11,166 nt of DNA from Bog-159 sp049511415 (lineage in GTDB: Bacteria; Acidobacteriota; Terriglobia; Bryobacterales; Bryobacteraceae). Made by a program: the position numbers and the translations under genes. The stretch lies in the NCBI GenBank assembly GCA_049511415.1, contig JBEKYC010000116.1, positions 1 through 11,166 on the forward strand, read 5' to 3'. Under the pieces are notes generated by a model. The model was given only the letters and a program-made list of their open reading frames with translations. It had not been told where the DNA came from and ran no database searches. This document shows, one piece after another, positions 7,509 through 11,166 of the stretch; the first letter of the stretch is position 1, and the number at the start of each line of letters is the position of its first letter.

Positions 7509-7548
7509 TGCTTATTTCGCCTCCAGTTGCATTAAGAGGAAAACACCC

Positions 7549-8619
7549 ATGAACTTTGACCAAGCACCCATGCTCGTGATTTGGGAAGTTACCCAGGCTT
7601 GCGATCTGGCCTGCGTGCATTGCCGCGCTTCCGCTCAGTCCGCCCGCCATCCGCAGGAACTCAGCACGCAACAGGGTTTCGAGCTGCTCGACGAGATCAA
7701 ATCGTTCGGCAACCCGCTCATGGTTTTCACCGGCGGCGATCCTTTGAAGCGCCCCGACATTTACGATCTGATCCGCCACAGCGTGAAGATCGGCCTCCGC
7801 ACCAACGTCACCCCCAGTGCTACGCCGCTGCTGACCGAGGCCGCCATCGACCGCTTCCAGGAATGCGGCGTTTCGCGCATGGCCATCAGCCTGGATGGTC
7901 CGGACGCGCCCTCGCACGACGAATTCCGCGGCATCCCCGGCACCTTCGATCGCGCCATGCTGGCACTCTATCATGCCAAGAAGATCGGCCTCGAAACGCA
8001 GTTCCAAAGCACTGTGACGCGCCGCAATCTGGCGCGCCTGCCGGAGATGGCCAAAATCGCCGAAGACGTTGCCACCAAAATGTGGAGCCTGTTCTTCCTG
8101 ATCGTCACCGGCCGCGCGCTCGAAAACGACGACCTGGCCGCGGAAGAATACGAGCAGGTTTTCGATTTCATGTACGAGCTGTCCAAAACCGCGCCCTTCG
8201 CCATCAAGACCACCGAGGCCATGCATTACCGCCGCTATGTGGCCCAGCGCATGAAGGCCGAGCATCGCTCGATGGCGGAGAATGAAAAGACCGGCGCGGT
8301 GATGTGGCGCACGGCAGGCGTCAGCGATGGCAAAGGCTTCGTCTTCGTCTCGCATACCGGCGAGATCTTTCCCAGCGGCTTCCTGCCCATCACCGCCGGC
8401 AACGTCCTGCGCGATTCCCTGACGGACGTCTACCAGAACTCCAGTCTGTTCCTCTCGCTCCGCGATGTGCACCAGCGCGAAGGCAAGTGCGGCATCTGTG
8501 AGTATCAGAAAGTGTGCGGCGGCTCGCGTTCGCGTGCCTATGCGCTCACCGGCAACTACCTGGCCGCCGATCCGCGTTGCGTGTACGAGCCGCATTTAGC
8601 GGAAGCCGTCGCCGGCTAA
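7549..8619 (+). CDS. Radical SAM/SPASM domain protein, NirJ/AhbC-like
   Basis: 356 residues. The ATG at 7549 is chosen because AAGAGGA at 7534-7540 lies eight nt before it and because homologues of this type start just ahead of the first motif; a TTG at 7480 would add 23 unlikely residues. The radical SAM 4Fe-4S motif C-x3-C-x2-C is at Cys18, Cys22 and Cys25; TGGDP at 61-65 is the SAM-binding GGE-type motif; SLDG at 114-117 follows. The C-terminal SPASM region has Cys314, Cys317, Cys323 and Cys344 (C-x2-C-x5-C-x20-C), enough for one auxiliary 4Fe-4S cluster; PSGFLP at 275-280 and CGGSRSRAYA at 323-332 resemble the haem-biosynthesis enzymes NirJ and AhbC/AhbD. It also resembles the uncharacterised family I recall as TIGR04053. 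The enzyme is expected in the cytoplasm and oxygen-sensitive. Substrate unknown: no other haem gene and no recognised peptide precursor is adjacent, so a peptide- or tetrapyrrole-modifying role cannot be chosen. Confidence 0.88.
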   Translation: MNFDQAPMLVIWEVTQACDLACVHCRASAQSARHPQELSTQQGFELLDEIKSFGNPLMVFTGGDPLKRPDIYDLIRHSVKIGLRTNVTPSATPLLTEAAIDRFQECGVSRMAISLDGPDAPSHDEFRGIPGTFDRAMLALYHAKKIGLETQFQSTVTRRNLARLPEMAKIAEDVATKMWSLFFLIVTGRALENDDLAAEEYEQVFDFMYELSKTAPFAIKTTEAMHYRRYVAQRMKAEHRSMAENEKTGAVMWRTAGVSDGKGFVFVSHTGEIFPSGFLPITAGNVLRDSLTDVYQNSSLFLSLRDVHQREGKCGICEYQKVCGGSRSRAYALTGNYLAADPRCVYEPHLAEAVAG

Positions 8620-8621
8620 GC

Positions 8622-8627
8622 TATAAT
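8622..8627 (+). promoter_or_regulatory. Perfect -10 element TATAAT before the sigma factor gene
   Basis: TATAAT begins 2 nt after the stop of the radical SAM gene and ends eight nt before the GTG at 8636. Transcription six to eight nt downstream of the -10 would start at or next to the GTG, so the mRNA would be leaderless. No Shine-Dalgarno is present, which fits. The -35 region (around 8599-8604, GCGGAA) does not match consensus. Confidence 0.5.
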
Positions 8628-8635
8628 CCAACGTA

Positions 8636-9193
8636 GTGGCGGACGGGGAGATCACCCAATTAATTGCGGCGTGGCTGCGCGGCGACAAGGCCGCGGAGAA
8701 TGCCTTGTTCGACGCGTTGTACCGTCAATTGCACCGCCGCGCGATTCTGCTTCTGCGCGGCGAGCCGGCCGGCCGGAGCTTGGGACCCACCGCGTTGGTG
8801 CACGAGGCTTATCTCCGGCTGGAGCGCGCCGAGGCCCTCGAAGTCGGCAATCGCGACCACTTCCTGAGGCTGGCGGCCAAGGTGATGCACAGCATTCTGG
8901 TGGACCGCGCCCGCGCCCGCCTCAGCGCCAAGCGCGGCGGCGACCTGGTCCGCGTGGACGAGTCCGAACAACTGGTCCGCACCGACGCCGACGCCGACGA
9001 GATCCTGGCCGTAGACACCGCCCTGGTCAAACTGAAAGAGCAATCGCCTCGCCAGGCGCAGGTCGTGGAACTGCGCTACTTCGCCGGCTACAGCCTGGAA
9101 GAAACCGCCACGGTCCTAGGCGTAGCCGAGCGCACCGTCAAGCGCGACTGGGACGCCGCAAGGACCAGGCTGAAGATCGCGATTGCGGGGTGA
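8636..9193 (+). CDS. ECF-subfamily RNA polymerase sigma factor
   Basis: 185 residues from a GTG start. Region 2 occupies about 5-95, with the hallmark GPTALVHEAYLRL at 50-62 and FLRLAAKVMHSILVDRAR at 76-93, which bind core RNA polymerase and the -10 element. Region 4 occupies about 125-182, with a helix-turn-helix at 151-179 (GYSLEETATVLGVAERTVKR) that reads the -35. The composition fits the ECF_sigma70 family (PF07638; TIGR02999 type) common in Acidobacteria and Planctomycetes, members of which are often followed by a Ser/Thr protein kinase gene. Here no kinase or anti-sigma gene follows; the next gene is a convergent tyrosinase whose stop is 13 nt away, so this sigma factor is unpartnered in the window. 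The targets cannot be told from sequence. Confidence 0.92.
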   Translation: MADGEITQLIAAWLRGDKAAENALFDALYRQLHRRAILLLRGEPAGRSLGPTALVHEAYLRLERAEALEVGNRDHFLRLAAKVMHSILVDRARARLSAKRGGDLVRVDESEQLVRTDADADEILAVDTALVKLKEQSPRQAQVVELRYFAGYSLEETATVLGVAERTVKRDWDAARTRLKIAIAG

Positions 9194-9206
9194 AGCGCTT
9201 TGGGAC

Positions 9207-10724
9207 CTATAGCAGCCCCGCCAGCTTAGTTGGGACGAGCAGTTCGAAAGGGCTGACGTCGTGCAGTGCAAGTTTCTGCTCCTTGGCTGGTCCTTTCCGC
9301 GACCGCACGGAGATTAGCAATGGGCCACCGGCTGGGGCCTCTAGGAGATTCCCGGGGGTTAAGACATCGAAGATCGTGGAGTCGATGCAGCCCCTGATCG
9401 GAACCTGGATACTGGCGGTCCCATCGCGCATCTGGTGTCCAAAAAAACCGAACCCGCCGATCAGCGACTCCTGCTTGCCATTGGATAAGAAGACTCCGTT
9501 ATAAACACCGGGTTCCGCGAATTGCCCCGGCACGGTCACCATAAGTCTGATCGGCAGCTCCGCGAAACGCGCCGAGCTCAATAACGCTCCAAGCCCGGCG
9601 GATGCCATTTCCAGCATTAGCTTAGTCAGTAACTCAGCGAGACGTATCGGATTGTTCCACAATTCGTCCGTTACGACCTTCGGGAAATAGTCGTATAGCG
9701 TCACTGGCGGTTTGTCCGAATATGTGTAGCCTAGCTTGCTCTCGTCGAGGATTTGCCGCGTCCGCACGCGCACTAGCTTGTGATGCTCGTCGTAAAGGTA
9801 GTAGCAGCGGTCGAGCCACTCATCCGGCCTGGGATAGCTCCGGTAACGCGTCAGCCAATAACTAAAGCAACGGTCTACGTTGGCATGATGGGAGTAGAAC
9901 AAAGGATCGGCGGCGGATGTCGGCGATCCTGTCATTGGCCCTTGCACCACGTTTGTATGAATCGCGGAATGCGGACCGTCATTGCATTTAAGATATGAAT
10001 ACTCGGTCTGGGTGCCGATGAAACTCGGAAAATCCTTGCTGAGCAGCCACGATTGCGTGGCGCCTACACCGACCTCATGACGAACGAAAGCGAGATTGGT
10101 CTCAGGCGTACGTTTTGGGCATGTTACAAAATTCGGCAGACCTTTTCGACAATAGTAGTCTGGGATGGTTGAATCTGTCTCCCAGTCCCAGATCGGCATG
10201 CGAAAGCAGGGATTGCATGCGGCACGAGCTACGATCCGCTCCTGGAAATAAAGAAAAGCGCGGTGCCAGGGCAGGAAGTCCCAAGTATAATGAACATCTC
10301 CACCGTCCCAGCGTCCCCCGCAGTAAAAGTCGTGCAGGCACGTTTGGAATACCAGACTGTGGCAATCGTCGTCGGGAAGAGACAACATTTTGTCATAAGC
10401 TTTGTTCAGATCACGGATTACTTGTAGGCGGAAGTCCCGATTCTGTTCTAACTTTAATTCGGACCAGCGCGGCCGGTGAATCGGGTCGCGGTGCGATGGG
10501 ATCTTGAAATCGATGCATCGCGTACCGTCCGGAGGCATCTTATTAATCTTGTTAATCACCTCGAGTGCAGAGACGCAGTCCGGCGGCGCTTGCGCCTCTC
10601 CGGGCGGTACCCACCTCCACTTGGAGACAGGTACACCCGAAGCCGCATTCGCATAAAGGCGACGTTCCACCGCGGCCGCGGTCGCGGTTCCTCCGGCGGT
10701 CGAAAGGAATTCGCGGCGCGTCAT
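9207..10724 (-). CDS. Tat-exported tyrosinase / plant-like polyphenol oxidase
   Basis: 505 residues from the ATG at 10724, chosen because it gives a twin-arginine signal at the very N-terminus (MTRREFLSTAGG) and starts 4 nt after the upstream gene's stop; an ATG at 10748 would add eight residues and overlap that gene. Numbered from 10748, the CuA histidines are His139, His153 and His162 (H-D-F-Y-C, then HYTWDFLPWHRAFLYFQER); Cys143 is placed as in plant catechol oxidase, where it forms a thioether with the second CuA histidine. CuB is His260, His264 and His287/288 (GPHSAIH, then DPLFYSHHANVDR). A DWL-type domain follows (309-342: DEWLDRCYYLYDE, LGYTY), then a C-terminal beta-rich region of about 395-505. 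The enzyme should be a type-3 dicopper oxidase of phenols or catechols, exported folded to the periplasm or outside. The residue after the first CuB histidine is Ser, not the Asn common in monophenolase-active enzymes. Base composition is near 50% GC in sampled stretches, below its neighbours. Confidence 0.92.
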   Translation of the reverse strand: MTRREFLSTAGGTATAAAVERRLYANAASGVPVSKWRWVPPGEAQAPPDCVSALEVINKINKMPPDGTRCIDFKIPSHRDPIHRPRWSELKLEQNRDFRLQVIRDLNKAYDKMLSLPDDDCHSLVFQTCLHDFYCGGRWDGGDVHYTWDFLPWHRAFLYFQERIVARAACNPCFRMPIWDWETDSTIPDYYCRKGLPNFVTCPKRTPETNLAFVRHEVGVGATQSWLLSKDFPSFIGTQTEYSYLKCNDGPHSAIHTNVVQGPMTGSPTSAADPLFYSHHANVDRCFSYWLTRYRSYPRPDEWLDRCYYLYDEHHKLVRVRTRQILDESKLGYTYSDKPPVTLYDYFPKVVTDELWNNPIRLAELLTKLMLEMASAGLGALLSSARFAELPIRLMVTVPGQFAEPGVYNGVFLSNGKQESLIGGFGFFGHQMRDGTASIQVPIRGCIDSTIFDVLTPGNLLEAPAGGPLLISVRSRKGPAKEQKLALHDVSPFELLVPTKLAGLL

Positions 10725-10728
10725 CTGT

Positions 10729-11055
10729 CTAGCTTCCGAGTTCGCCAAGCGTGGTCATGATGTCGCCGCCTTCGTCCTGGGTCGGACAGGCGCCACTGCC
10801 CCCGTAAGGTATTTGCGGTAATCCCTTCCGAAGGTCGGCCGCGCCAAAGCTATTGACAGTGCCTATGTCGCCTACGAAGTCGTCGATATCATCGACAACG
10901 GCTTCGAACTGATTTCTCACAGCCGCGCGGAAAGCTGCGTCGCAGGTGGCGCCACCCTTGACCTGCGCGTCGGCATACGCGCGAAACGCCGAGCTTCCGC
11001 CATCGTCATATTTTCCCATCAACAGATACAGTGTCCATGCTTGTCCTGGAGTCAT
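10729..11055 (-). CDS. Small protein of unknown function in tyrosinase operon
   Basis: 108 residues, start ATG at 11055; an in-frame stop at 11074-11076 lies upstream with no other start between, so the start is secure if the gene is real. A purine-rich AAAGGGA lies about 12 nt before the ATG, longer than ideal. The protein has no signal peptide or membrane helix, no histidine, two cysteines (38 and 90), an acidic central stretch (EAVVDDIDDFVGDIG, 51-65) and a Gly-rich tail. It ends 4 nt before the preferred start of the tyrosinase, so the two are very likely co-translated. Absence of His and of a Tat signal argues against a MelC1-type copper chaperone. It could be an accessory subunit or a substrate protein; I recognise no family. 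Confidence 0.65.
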   Translation of the reverse strand: MTPGQAWTLYLLMGKYDDGGSSAFRAYADAQVKGGATCDAAFRAAVRNQFEAVVDDIDDFVGDIGTVNSFGAADLRKGLPQIPYGGSGACPTQDEGGDIMTTLGELGS

Positions 11056-11073
11056 CTTGATTGAATTTCCCTT

Positions 11074-11166
11074 TCAGTTGTTGGATTGGTCTAAAAATCG
11101 TTTCCACGAAGCCGCGTCACTTGATAAACCCTGAAACCCTTCAGCCTGCGCCAAAGCTTCCCGCAA
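11074..11166 (-). CDS. C-terminal end of an upstream gene (partial, unknown)
   Basis: Read on the minus strand from the right edge, this frame is open for 30 codons and stops with TGA at 11074-11076, 18 nt before the ATG of the 108-residue gene. The translation (LREALAQAEG... ending WKRFLDQSNN) has an amphipathic, protein-like character, and its end so close to the next start fits an operon. A second frame is also open for about 25 codons but looks less protein-like. The product cannot be identified from this fragment. Confidence 0.45.
   Translation of the reverse strand: MREALAQAEGFQGLSSDAASWKRFLDQSNN

Noticed and set aside
7480..7548. TTG at 7480 as the start of the radical SAM protein
   Set aside because: It would translate through the inverted repeat and adds 23 residues unlike the family; the ATG at 7549 has a well-placed AAGAGGA.
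7459..8595. A 378-residue open frame antisense to the radical SAM gene
   Set aside because: Long but fully antisense to a gene with complete catalytic motifs; its translation has low-complexity, Gly/Ala/Glu/His-rich character typical of antisense high-GC frames.
10725..10748. ATG at 10748 as the tyrosinase start
   Set aside because: It overlaps the upstream gene by 20 nt and puts eight residues before the Tat motif; the ATG at 10724 gives a standard Tat signal. Not excluded.
1..11166. CRISPR arrays, tRNA or rRNA genes, insertion sequences, integrase or att-like repeats
   Set aside because: I looked for regularly spaced repeats, tRNA-like folds, transposase motifs and terminal repeats on both strands and saw none; the only large repeat is the permease duplication.

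Overview
The window is high-GC bacterial DNA that most resembles an acidobacterium of the Solibacter/Bryobacter type. The main reasons are two tandem ~880-residue permeases of the ADOP family (acidobacterial duplicated orphan permease), an ECF sigma factor of the type common in Acidobacteria, and a small secreted protein that looks like a family common in that phylum. This is family recognition by eye; no search was run.

Layout, left to right. (1) Positions 1-889, minus strand: the N-terminal ~296 residues of a SIR2-like (SIR2_2) protein that runs off the left edge. It keeps GAG-x-S, TTNYD and HG motifs, as expected of the NADase domain found in many anti-phage effectors. (2) Positions 890-1438: a 549-nt divergent intergenic region with no convincing gene, several inverted repeats, and a promoter whose -10 element lies inside a perfect palindrome just before the first permease. 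(3) Positions 1439-6729, plus strand: two tandem, 2-nt-spaced paralogous ADOP permeases with no ATPase beside them. (4) Positions 6775-7413: a conserved secreted or membrane protein of unknown function. (5) Positions 7549-8619: a radical SAM/SPASM protein of the NirJ/AhbC-like type, preceded by a strong inverted repeat in its leader. (6) Positions 8636-9193: an ECF sigma factor whose TATAAT element sits so close to its GTG start that the mRNA may be leaderless. (7) Positions 9207-11166, minus strand, convergent: a putative operon of lower GC than its surroundings. In transcription order it holds the tail of an unknown gene, a 108-residue protein of unknown function, and a Tat-exported plant-like tyrosinase/polyphenol oxidase with a DWL domain.

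The permease pair is probably co-transcribed and controlled by a repressor acting at the 1411-1425 palindrome. The radical SAM and sigma genes probably have their own start signals. The tyrosinase operon looks like an independent, possibly acquired unit. Two parts could belong to a larger or undescribed system: the truncated SIR2-like gene, whose C-terminal domain and partners lie beyond the left edge, and the small protein plus tyrosinase operon at the right. Neither can be resolved from this window alone.
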